The notes below the pieces were generated by a model. The model ran no database searches, was not told where the DNA came from, and saw nothing but the letters and a program-made list of their open reading frames with translations. From Methylobacterium sp. WL1 (GTDB lineage: Bacteria; Pseudomonadota; Alphaproteobacteria; Rhizobiales; Beijerinckiaceae), in NCBI RefSeq assembly GCF_008000895.1, contig NZ_CP042823.1:5540501-5604500 (forward strand): a stretch of 64,000 nucleotides of DNA, read 5' to 3'. Position numbers and translations under genes: made by a program. Of this stretch, positions 57,552-64,000 are shown piece by piece; positions within the stretch are counted from its first letter, which is position 1; each line of letters begins with the position of its first letter.

Positions 57552-58025
57552 ATGTCCGATGTCGAACCGTCTGACGACGCGGGCTTTTCGTACGACCTGT
57601 TCAGGACCGGGTTACCGGCGGCTCACGCCGCGCTTCTCGCCCTCGGCAAGGCCGTCGATGAGGCGGGTCTCGACAAGCGCCTCAGCGAGATCGTGAAGAT
57701 CCGCGTGTCGCAGATTAATGGATGCGCGTTCTGCGTCGGCTTCCATCTCGACACGGCCCGCCGGCTCGGCCTTGCCGAGCACACCCTCGATCTGGTTGCG
57801 GTCTGGCGCGACAGTCCGGTCTTCTCTCCGCGTGAGCGCGCCGCCCTGGCCTGGGCCGAGCATCTCACACGCATGGCCGATGGGGCGGCACCCCTGGCCG
57901 AACAATCGCCGTTGTTCAGCCGGGACGAGATGCTGCTCCTGAACGTCGCGATCGCCAACATCAACGCCTGGAACCGCATCGCGGGGGGCCTGCATTTCGC
58001 GCCGCTCGCCCGTTCGATGAGCTGA
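57552..58025 (+). CDS. Carboxymuconolactone decarboxylase / AhpD-like family protein
   Basis: 157 residues; ATG 57552 follows GAGGG. The alkylhydroperoxidase-like core motif is intact: RVSQINGCAFCVGFH with C58, C61 and H65, the redox disulfide and proton relay of AhpD-type peroxidases. WAEHLTRMADGAAPL follows. It probably acts in peroxide or electrophile detoxification, regulated by the divergent MarR protein; the native substrate is unknown. Confidence 0.92.
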   Translation: MSDVEPSDDAGFSYDLFRTGLPAAHAALLALGKAVDEAGLDKRLSEIVKIRVSQINGCAFCVGFHLDTARRLGLAEHTLDLVAVWRDSPVFSPRERAALAWAEHLTRMADGAAPLAEQSPLFSRDEMLLLNVAIANINAWNRIAGGLHFAPLARSMS

Positions 58026-58308
58026 GGGCCATGCCGATTCGCCTTGCTCCCGAACAGCTGACGTATTTTGCGGCCACACCTCTGTCCGGACCCGACGACC
58101 TCGTCGCGCGCTGACGACGCCAGACCCAAGATTCTATCGCCACGGCCTCGTCGCCGGCGCGCTCCGCGCCAACATCGCTGTTACCGATCGAACCTACCGG
58201 ACCCCGTGGCGCCGGTCGGAAGCCGAAAGTCCGTTACCCAGTCCCGGAATCCAAACACGGCCAGACGAGATGGCTGTGGAGTCGGGGCCTTACCCCGACG
58301 CCCTCCCG

Positions 58309-60216
58309 TCAGCGCCGTCCGCCGGCCGCACGCAGGGCGCGGCCTACCGGGGCCGGCGATCCGTTCTCCTCGAACAGCTCGGCGAGCTTCTCGGTCATGG
58401 CGCCGCCCAGCTCCTCGGCGTCGATGATCGTCACGGCCCGACGATAGTAGCGGGTCACGTCGTGGCCGATACCGATGGCCAGAAGCTCCACCGGCGAACG
58501 GGTCTCGATCTCCTCGATCATCCAGCGCAGGTGCCGCTCCAGGTAGTTGCCGGCATTGACCGACAGGGTCGAGTCGTCGACCGGCGCGCCGTCCGAAATC
58601 ACCATCAGGATCTTGCGCTGCTCGGGGCGGCCGAGCAGACGCTTATGCGCCCAGTCCAGGGCCTCGCCGTCGATGTTCTCCTTCAGGAGACCCTCGCGCA
58701 TCATCAGCCCGAGATTCTTGCGGGCCCGACGCCACGGCGCGTCCGCGGACTTGTAGACGATGTGGCGCAGGTCGTTCAGGCGGCCGGCGTTCGGCGGCTT
58801 GCCGGCGGCGAGCCAGGCCTCGCGGCTTTGGCCACCCTTCCAGGCCCGGGTCGTGAAGCCCAGGATCTCGACCTTGACGCCGCAGCGCTCCAGCGTCCGC
58901 GCCAGGATGTCGGCGCAGGTTGCAGCCACGGTGATCGGACGCCCGCGCATCGACCCCGAATTGTCGAGGAGGAGCGTGACCACGGTGTCGCGGAAGTTGG
59001 TGTCCTTCTCCTGCTTGAAGGAGAGCGGCTGGTAGGGATCGATGACGACGCGGACGAGCCGCGCCGGATCCAGCTGGCCCTCCTCGAGGTCGAAGTCCCA
59101 GGCCCGGTTCTGCTGCGCCAGGAGGCGGCGTTGCAGCCGGTTGGCGAGGCGGCCGACGACGCCCTGCAGGTGCGAGAGCTGCTTGTCGAGGTAGCTGCGC
59201 AGACGCGACAGCTCCTCGGCGTCGCACAGCTCCTCGGCGTGAATGATCTCGTCGAAGCGGGGGTTGAACACGCGGTATTCCGGCCCGCGGGCCTCGTTAC
59301 CCTGGCGCTGGGGCGGCTTCGATGCCTCCGAGGCTTCCTCGGATTCCGCATCCTCGGCCTCGTCGGGTAATTCGCCGGACGGCGCGTCGGCGGATTCCTG
59401 AGCGCCCTCCTCGATCTCGTCGGAGGCTTCCTCCGAGGTCTCGATCTCGGCACGCTCGCCCTGGCTCTTCTCCTCGGAATCGCCCTCGCTCGGGTTCTGC
59501 TCGTCGTCCTGGGCGTCGTTCTCGTCGTCGTTCTCGTCATCCTCGGAGTCGAACGGCGTCTCGTCCGACATGTCGAGGGAGGTCAGCAGGTCACGCACCG
59601 AACGGGCGAACTTGCGCTGGTCCTCGATCGACCCGATCAGGCCATCGAGGTTGGGGCCGGCCTTGGCCTCGATATGCGAACGCCACAGCTCGACGATCTT
59701 GGCGGCCGCCTCGGGGGGCTGCTGCCCGGTGAGGCGCTCGCGCACCATCAGGGCGACGGCGTCCTCCATCGGCGCGTCGGCCCTGTCCGTGATGGTCTCG
59801 TACTTGCCGCCGCGATGGTAGCGGTCCTCCAGCATCGCGGTGAGGTTGCTGGCGACACCGGTCATCCGCCGTGACCCGATCGCCTCGACGCGGGCCTGCT
59901 CGACCGCGTCGTAGACCGCGCGGGCGGCGGCGTTCTCGGGAGCGAGCCTGCGGTGCACGGCGATGTCGTGGCAGCCGAGCCGCAGCGCCATGGCGTCGGC
60001 ATTGCCGCGTAGCACCGCCACGTCCTGCGCCGAGAGCTTGCGGGGTGGCTCTGGCAGGCGGGCCTTGTCACCGGTGAGCGCCGGCCGGTCGGTGGCGTAG
60101 GTGACCTCGACTTCCGACCGGCGGGCGATGGCGCGCAGGCACCCGGCCACCGAGCGCTTTAGGGGCTCGGCCACGGATTCGCGGCGCTCGCCGGGCTTGC
60201 GGTTGGAGATGGACAT
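58309..60216 (-). CDS. cobT: Aerobic cobaltochelatase subunit CobT
   Basis: 635 residues. N-terminal helical part ([40 protein letters not shown]), a long acidic linker ([20 protein letters not shown]), then a von Willebrand A domain with the MIDAS motif [13 protein letters not shown] around 418 and [16 protein letters not shown]. CobT with the AAA+ subunit CobS forms the chaperone ring that drives CobN to insert cobalt into hydrogenobyrinic acid a,c-diamide in aerobic B12 synthesis. CobN is not in the window. It is separated from cobS by a DUF29 gene. Confidence 0.96.
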   Translation of the reverse strand: MSISNRKPGERRESVAEPLKRSVAGCLRAIARRSEVEVTYATDRPALTGDKARLPEPPRKLSAQDVAVLRGNADAMALRLGCHDIAVHRRLAPENAAARAVYDAVEQARVEAIGSRRMTGVASNLTAMLEDRYHRGGKYETITDRADAPMEDAVALMVRERLTGQQPPEAAAKIVELWRSHIEAKAGPNLDGLIGSIEDQRKFARSVRDLLTSLDMSDETPFDSEDDENDDENDAQDDEQNPSEGDSEEKSQGERAEIETSEEASDEIEEGAQESADAPSGELPDEAEDAESEEASEASKPPQRQGNEARGPEYRVFNPRFDEIIHAEELCDAEELSRLRSYLDKQLSHLQGVVGRLANRLQRRLLAQQNRAWDFDLEEGQLDPARLVRVVIDPYQPLSFKQEKDTNFRDTVVTLLLDNSGSMRGRPITVAATCADILARTLERCGVKVEILGFTTRAWKGGQSREAWLAAGKPPNAGRLNDLRHIVYKSADAPWRRARKNLGLMMREGLLKENIDGEALDWAHKRLLGRPEQRKILMVISDGAPVDDSTLSVNAGNYLERHLRWMIEEIETRSPVELLAIGIGHDVTRYYRRAVTIIDAEELGGAMTEKLAELFEENGSPAPVGRALRAAGGRR

Positions 60217-60222
60217 GCGGGG

Positions 60223-60717
60223 CTACCGGTCGGCCTCGAATTCGAAGGGGCGATTCACGATGGCGTCCCCGTTGTAGGGACACTCCGCGGGCAGTGTTTC
60301 GAGCGAGCGCTTCATCGTGCGCGCGGCCTGGAGCTGACCAAGCCGATAGCGATCAGCGACAGCCTCGACGATGCGCGACTCAAGGCCCGAGTTCCTGTGC
60401 AACTGCGTGTTGATCCGCATCCGCTGCTCGGCGATCGTGCGCGACCAACTCAAGCTGCGCTTTTCGGGTCCATGGCCCCATTTGGGCACGTGGGCCAACG
60501 ATACCTCGATCGCGCTCTCGAGCTTATCGGATTGTTCCAAGCCAACCTCACGCAACGCCTCGGCGACGTCGTCGAGGTCGAGTGCGTCCACTTGGCCGGA
60601 ACGGAGCAGTGCGACCCGCCCCTGAAACCAGATGAAGACATCGTCCGCATGGCACGCCCGACCCTTGGCATGCGAAGCCGCCGAAGCGTCTTCGCCTGTC
60701 CATGCCGGATGCGCCAT
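60223..60717 (-). CDS. DUF29 family protein between cobS and cobT
   Basis: 164 residues from ATG 60717, chosen for GGGGA upstream; an ATG at 60729 is in frame. DUF29 signatures: DDVFIWFQGRVALLRSGQVD, LDLDDVAEALREVG, LAHVPKWGHGPEKRS followed by SLSWSRTIAEQRMRINTQL. The family is common in cyanobacteria and some alphaproteobacteria, function unknown. It starts 17 bases after the cobS stop and ends 6 bases before cobT, so it sits within the cobaltochelatase operon. This position is unexpected, as the two subunit genes are normally adjacent. Confidence 0.85.
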   Translation of the reverse strand: MAHPAWTGEDASAASHAKGRACHADDVFIWFQGRVALLRSGQVDALDLDDVAEALREVGLEQSDKLESAIEVSLAHVPKWGHGPEKRSLSWSRTIAEQRMRINTQLHRNSGLESRIVEAVADRYRLGQLQAARTMKRSLETLPAECPYNGDAIVNRPFEFEADR

Positions 60718-60734
60718 CGTGTCCCCCATGCGGG

Positions 60735-61718
60735 TCAGCTCAAGGCGACGTTCAACGCGCTCTCGGGCAGCTCCTTGCCGAAGGCCCGCTGGTAGAACTC
60801 GGCCACGAGGGTCCGCTCCAGCTCGTCGCACTTGTTCAGGAAGGTCACCCGGAACGCGAAGCCCACATCCTTGAAGATGTCGGCGTTCTCGGCCCAGGTG
60901 ATCACCGTGCGCGGGCTCATGACGGTCGAGAGGTCGCCGTTCATGAAGGCGTTGCGGGTCAGGTCCGCCACGCGCACCATCCGGTTAACGATGTCCCGGC
61001 CCTGGTCGCTGCGGTAGTGCAGCGCCTTCGAGAGCACGATGTCGACCTCGCGGTCGTGCGGCAGGTAGTTCAGCGTGGTCACGATGGACCAGCGATCCAT
61101 TTGGCCCTGATTGATCTGCTGGGTGCCGTGATAGAGGCCCGAGGTGTCGCCGAGCCCGACCGTGTTGGCCGTGGCGAACAGCCGGAAGGCCGGGTGCGGG
61201 CGGATCACGCGCTTCTGGTCCAGCAGCGTCAGCCGGCCCGACAACTCCAGCACGCGCTGGATCACGAACATCACGTCCGGGCGGCCGGCATCGTACTCGT
61301 CGAACACCAGGGCGACGTTGTTCTGGAGCGCCCAGGGCAGGATGCCATCCTGGAAGGCGGTGACCTGCTTGCCGTCCTTGAGCACGATCGCGTCCTTGCC
61401 GACGAGGTCGATGCGCGAGACGTGGCTGTCGAGGTTGATCCGGATGCAGGGCCAGTTCAGCCGGGCCGCGACCTGCTCGATATGGGTCGACTTGCCGGTG
61501 CCGTGGTAGCCCGTGACCATCACGCGGCGGTTGCGCGCGAAGCCGGCCAGGATAGCCAGCGTCGTCTCCCGGTCGAAGATGTAGTCCGGATCGAGATCGG
61601 GGACATGCTCCTCGGGCTCGGCATAGGCCGGGACCTTGAGGTCGAGGTCGATGCCGAAAACCTCGCGGACGGAGACGGTGCGATCGGGCAGCGCGGCGGG
61701 CGTGTCGTCAGAGAGCAT
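60735..61718 (-). CDS. cobS: Aerobic cobaltochelatase subunit CobS
   Basis: 327 residues; ATG 61718 has GAGG six bases upstream. AAA+ MoxR-type ATPase: Walker [10 protein letters not shown] (70-78), Walker [14 protein letters not shown], sensor [20 protein letters not shown], then [20 protein letters not shown]. With CobT it forms the ATPase chaperone of the cobaltochelatase. First gene of the cobS-DUF29-cobT group. Confidence 0.97.
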   Translation of the reverse strand: MLSDDTPAALPDRTVSVREVFGIDLDLKVPAYAEPEEHVPDLDPDYIFDRETTLAILAGFARNRRVMVTGYHGTGKSTHIEQVAARLNWPCIRINLDSHVSRIDLVGKDAIVLKDGKQVTAFQDGILPWALQNNVALVFDEYDAGRPDVMFVIQRVLELSGRLTLLDQKRVIRPHPAFRLFATANTVGLGDTSGLYHGTQQINQGQMDRWSIVTTLNYLPHDREVDIVLSKALHYRSDQGRDIVNRMVRVADLTRNAFMNGDLSTVMSPRTVITWAENADIFKDVGFAFRVTFLNKCDELERTLVAEFYQRAFGKELPESALNVALS

Positions 61719-61966
61719 TCGGAACCTCGTGAGGCGCGGCGGCTCCGGCCCGAAGGAAGGGAGCATCCGCGCGGAAGAACGTCGAGCCGGGCATCCGCCG
61801 CGGGGCGGACTCAATCCTTAAACGGCGGCGCGGTGCGGCGCCACCAACCGGCATGAGCCCCATATAGGGTCCCGCCCGGCAATTTGCCTTATCCTAGAGC
61901 GATCACCGTCGAAGGGGATGCCTGTGCGGCCTCACGGCGCTCAGGATTGCATCGTTCGTGCCGCTG

Positions 61967-62593
61967 TCAGCAGAGTCCGGCGGCGCGCAAGACGTCATGG
62001 GCGCGGATGATGTCGCGCAGACGCTCCTCGAACGAGCGGTCGCCGCCATTGGCGTCAGGGTGGAAGCGCTTCACCAGCGCCTTGTACTGCGCCTTGATGG
62101 CCGGCCCGTCCGCCCCCTCCTCGAGGCCCATGACGTCGAGGGCGCGGCGTACCGTGGCGGTACGGCGGGGTTTCTCCGGCTCCGGCTGGCTGTTGCGCCG
62201 ACGTCCGTCGCCGACGCCCGCGCCGCGCAGGATGCCGAGCGGATCGACGTAGGCCCAGTCCCGGGTCGGCTCCTCGGCCGGCTTGCCCTGACCCGCGGGG
62301 TTCACGCCCATCGCCCAGGTCGGGCGGTGCCCGATGATCGCGTCCTTCTGGTAGGCTTGGACGGCGGCATCGTTCATGCCGTCGAAGTAGTTATAGCTCG
62401 CGTTGTAGGCGCGGACGTGATCGATGCAGAACCGCCAGTACTGGCCTTCCGCCTTCCGGCCCTTCGGGGCGCGGTGCGGGCCCGGCCGGGTGCAGCCCGG
62501 GCTCTCGCACAGGGCCTCGGCCGCGGGCTTCGGCTCGTCGCAAGACGGTTTCCTGATCCGGATGCTGTCGAACAGGCGCGAGTTGAGATCCAT
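61967..62593 (-). CDS. J-domain protein with C-terminal DnaJ domain
   Basis: 208 residues from ATG 62593 (MDLNSRLFDSIRIRKPSCDE). The N-terminal half has conserved Cys/His positions (ALCESPGCTRPGPHRAP, WRFCIDHVRAYNASYNYFDG). The J domain occupies the last 70 residues with HPD in VKRFHPDANGGD and FEERLRDIIRAHDVL. It probably stimulates a DnaK ATPase in the cytoplasm. Located between bolA (divergent) and cobS, the usual Rhizobiales order. Confidence 0.93.
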   Translation of the reverse strand: MDLNSRLFDSIRIRKPSCDEPKPAAEALCESPGCTRPGPHRAPKGRKAEGQYWRFCIDHVRAYNASYNYFDGMNDAAVQAYQKDAIIGHRPTWAMGVNPAGQGKPAEEPTRDWAYVDPLGILRGAGVGDGRRRNSQPEPEKPRRTATVRRALDVMGLEEGADGPAIKAQYKALVKRFHPDANGGDRSFEERLRDIIRAHDVLRAAGLC

Positions 62594-62701
62594 GACGGGC
62601 CGATTATGAGGGGGCAAACCGGAGACACAAGGGCACCGGGCCTGATGACGCATGCGCGGGATCGGGCTTGACGGATGCCGGCGACGTGAGGTGAGGGCAG
62701 G

Positions 62702-62998
62702 ATGACTGACGGGACTGGTGAGGACGGCACCCTTCGGGGCTGGATGGAGGCGAAGCTGCGCGCGGAACTCGCGCCGGCGCACCTCGATGTAATCGACGAA
62801 TCGCACCTGCATGCGGGCCATTCCGGCGCGCGGCCCGGGGGCGAGACCCATTACCGGCTCGACATCGTCGCATCGGCGTTCGAGGGCAAGAGCCGTGTGG
62901 AGCGGCACCGCTTGGTCAACGCGCTCATGGACGAGGCTTTCGGGCGTGGCCTGCACGCCCTGGCGTTGCGCGTCCGGACCCCGGCCGAGGCCGGCTGA
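62702..62998 (+). CDS. bolA: BolA family protein
   Basis: 98 residues. The BolA fold is complete: WMEAKLRAELAPAHLDVIDE, SHLHAGHSGARPGGETHYRL, and HRLVNALMDEAFGRGLHALA. The conserved histidine and the absence of a Cys in the ligand loop place it with BolA1-type proteins, which pair with monothiol glutaredoxins in iron-sulfur handling. Divergent from the J-domain gene. Confidence 0.94.
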   Translation: MTDGTGEDGTLRGWMEAKLRAELAPAHLDVIDESHLHAGHSGARPGGETHYRLDIVASAFEGKSRVERHRLVNALMDEAFGRGLHALALRVRTPAEAG

Positions 62999-63156
62999 AG
63001 CCCGGTGTCGCCGGTCCGGCGCGGTCGATAAGACGGTACGAGGGATATGGCGACCGTGGTTCCGGTGCGCATCCGAGAGATCACCGGTTTCCCACGTGCA
63101 CGGGTGCGCTGGCACACAGGCCGCTGCCATATGCCAGCCTCGTACCGGAGTTCATC

Positions 63157-63588
63157 ATGTCCCTGCGGGTGAACGCACGGATCGCCATCGCGGACGACGA
63201 GATCGAGCTGTCCTTCATGCGTGCCTCCGGGGCGGGCGGACAGAACGTCAACAAGGTCGAGACCGCGGTCCAGTTGCGCTGGTCGGTCCTGGCCTCCCCC
63301 TCGGTCGACGAGCGGGTCAAGGCGAACCTGTACAAGCTCGCCGGCCGGCGCCTGACCAAGGATGGCGTTTTGATCCTGTCCGGGCAGCGGCACAGGACCC
63401 AGGAGCGCAATCGGGCCGACGTGCTGCAACGGCTGGTCGATCTCGTGACCGAGGCGGCTAAGCCGCCGCCGCCCATCCGTCGCGCGACGAAGCCGACCAA
63501 GGGCTCGAAGGAGCGGCGCATCGGCGCCAAGAAGAGCCGTGCCGTGGTCAAGCAGGGGCGCGGCAGCTATCGGCATTCCGACGGCTGA
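63157..63588 (+). CDS. arfB: Peptidyl-tRNA hydrolase ArfB (YaeJ-like ribosome rescue factor)
   Basis: 143 residues. The GGQ catalytic motif is at 27-29 (ASGAGGQNVNKVETAVQLRW), followed by RLTKDGVLILSGQRHRTQER. The C-terminal basic tail (KPTKGSKERRIGAKKSRAVV) is needed in the family to occupy the empty mRNA channel. ArfB releases peptides from non-stop ribosomes independently of tmRNA. Confidence 0.95.
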   Translation: MSLRVNARIAIADDEIELSFMRASGAGGQNVNKVETAVQLRWSVLASPSVDERVKANLYKLAGRRLTKDGVLILSGQRHRTQERNRADVLQRLVDLVTEAAKPPPPIRRATKPTKGSKERRIGAKKSRAVVKQGRGSYRHSDG

Positions 63589-63691
63589 GCCGGCCCGCTG
63601 CCGGTCAGGCTGAGCGGCTGGAGCGGCTTCACGTCCTTGACGTGCCGCGCTCGCTCACGCCGAGCGAGCCGCGGCCTCCGCGGCGAGCGAT

Positions 63692-64000
63692 CTAGTGGAT
63701 CGCGTCGATCACCTCCGCCTTTGGGCTCGCGTCGGGGGCGGGCGACGAGCCGGCGACCAGGGTGCTTCCCGGCTTGGCGATGGTGAGCGCGATCGCGATC
63801 AGCGCCAGGATCGCCGCGAGGCCGGCGGGGAACAGGAAGGCGGATTCGCCGTAGCGGAGATCGAGCAGGCCGCCCAGCACGGCGCCGGTGCTGAGACCGG
63901 CCCAGAGCGGCGCTTGGATCCAGAACGACGGGGCCACCGTGCCGAGGAGCAGGTTGGCGCAGCCCGTCCCGAACCGCACCACCGCGCCGGTCACGTAGGT
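63692..64000 (-). CDS. DUF1275 (YoaK-like) membrane protein, N-terminal part beyond the window
   Basis: The frame is open to the window edge, reading TYVTGAVVRFGTGCANLLLG, then hydrophobic helices (LWAGLSTGAVLGGLLDLRYG, LFPAGLAAILALIAIALTIA) and a hydrophilic end (SPAPDASPKAEVIDAIH). The T-x-V-TGAxV-x-G element and the final two helices fit DUF1275. An internal GTG at 63994 is probably not the real start. Function of the family is unknown; only the C-terminal 100 or so residues are visible. Confidence 0.7.
   Translation of the reverse strand, partial: TYVTGAVVRFGTGCANLLLGTVAPSFWIQAPLWAGLSTGAVLGGLLDLRYGESAFLFPAGLAAILALIAIALTIAKPGSTLVAGSSPAPDASPKAEVIDAIH

Noticed and set aside
61719..61966. 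Search for a cobalamin riboswitch upstream of cobS
   Set aside because: No B12-box-like sequence or conserved core was recognised in this 248-base spacer.

Overview
The window is a stretch of high-GC alphaproteobacterial chromosome, most likely from Methylobacteriaceae (Methylobacterium or a close relative). The reasons are the very GC-rich codon use, the Rhizobiales-type gene neighbourhoods (ftsK-lolA-xthA; rimP-nusA-ylxR-infB-rbfA-truB; yicC-gmk; Smr-mltA-Tim44/secB; helicase-S4-fdxA-carD-rpoH; bolA/J-protein-cobS-cobT...rpmB), a DUF6894-type remnant and a bacteriophytochrome. The genus is an inference from gene content, not from a marker-gene comparison. No tRNA, rRNA, CRISPR array, transposase or phage gene was recognised.

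Layout. 0-5 kb: a broken DUF6894 gene, a CDF cation transporter, a HIT protein, a PilZ protein and glutamine-dependent NAD synthetase. 5.2-10.7 kb: an FtsK-type DNA translocase, a LolA-like lipoprotein carrier and exonuclease III. 11-19 kb: oxidoreductases, a Cache-domain protein, ssb, small secreted proteins, the heme membrane subunit MsrQ and an aldo/keto reductase. 19.4-27.5 kb: the transcription/translation operon rimP-nusA-ylxR-infB-rbfA-truB, preceded by a promoter and a strong terminator that looks like an attenuator. 28.1-32.2 kb: a flavoprotein disulfide reductase and an 871-residue photoreceptor kinase. 32.2-33.8 kb: gmk and yicC. 34.3-36.6 kb: an HxlR regulator divergent from two redox enzymes. 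37-43 kb: mltG, mutM, Smr protein, mltA, Tim44-like protein and secB. 43.7-51.7 kb: an MFS transporter, rpoH-type sigma factor, carD, ferredoxin, an S4 protein and a SUV3-like helicase. 52-54 kb: an AT-richer patch with a glycosyltransferase. 53.9-64 kb: a TetR/darcynin pair, DUF1330, DUF3108, rpmB, a MarR/AhpD-like pair, the cobaltochelatase genes cobT and cobS with a DUF29 gene between them, a J-domain protein, bolA, arfB and a partial DUF1275 membrane protein.

The most interesting gene is the kinase at 29609-32224. A photoactive-yellow-protein-like domain, without the chromophore cysteine, is fused to a complete-looking biliverdin phytochrome module and a HisKA_2 kinase (Ppr-like architecture). 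Other signals are paired palindromic operators in the HxlR and MarR divergent promoters, a candidate attenuator before rimP, two copies of a REP-like palindrome, a 21-bp perfect hairpin next to mltG, and a DUF29 gene separating cobS from cobT.

Caution: at least nine genes, including the normally essential ftsK, infB and ssb, change reading frame inside GC-rich or low-complexity stretches. Indel errors in the assembly are the likeliest cause, so broken frames here should not be taken as real gene loss without checking reads. All functional calls come from reading motifs; no database search was made.
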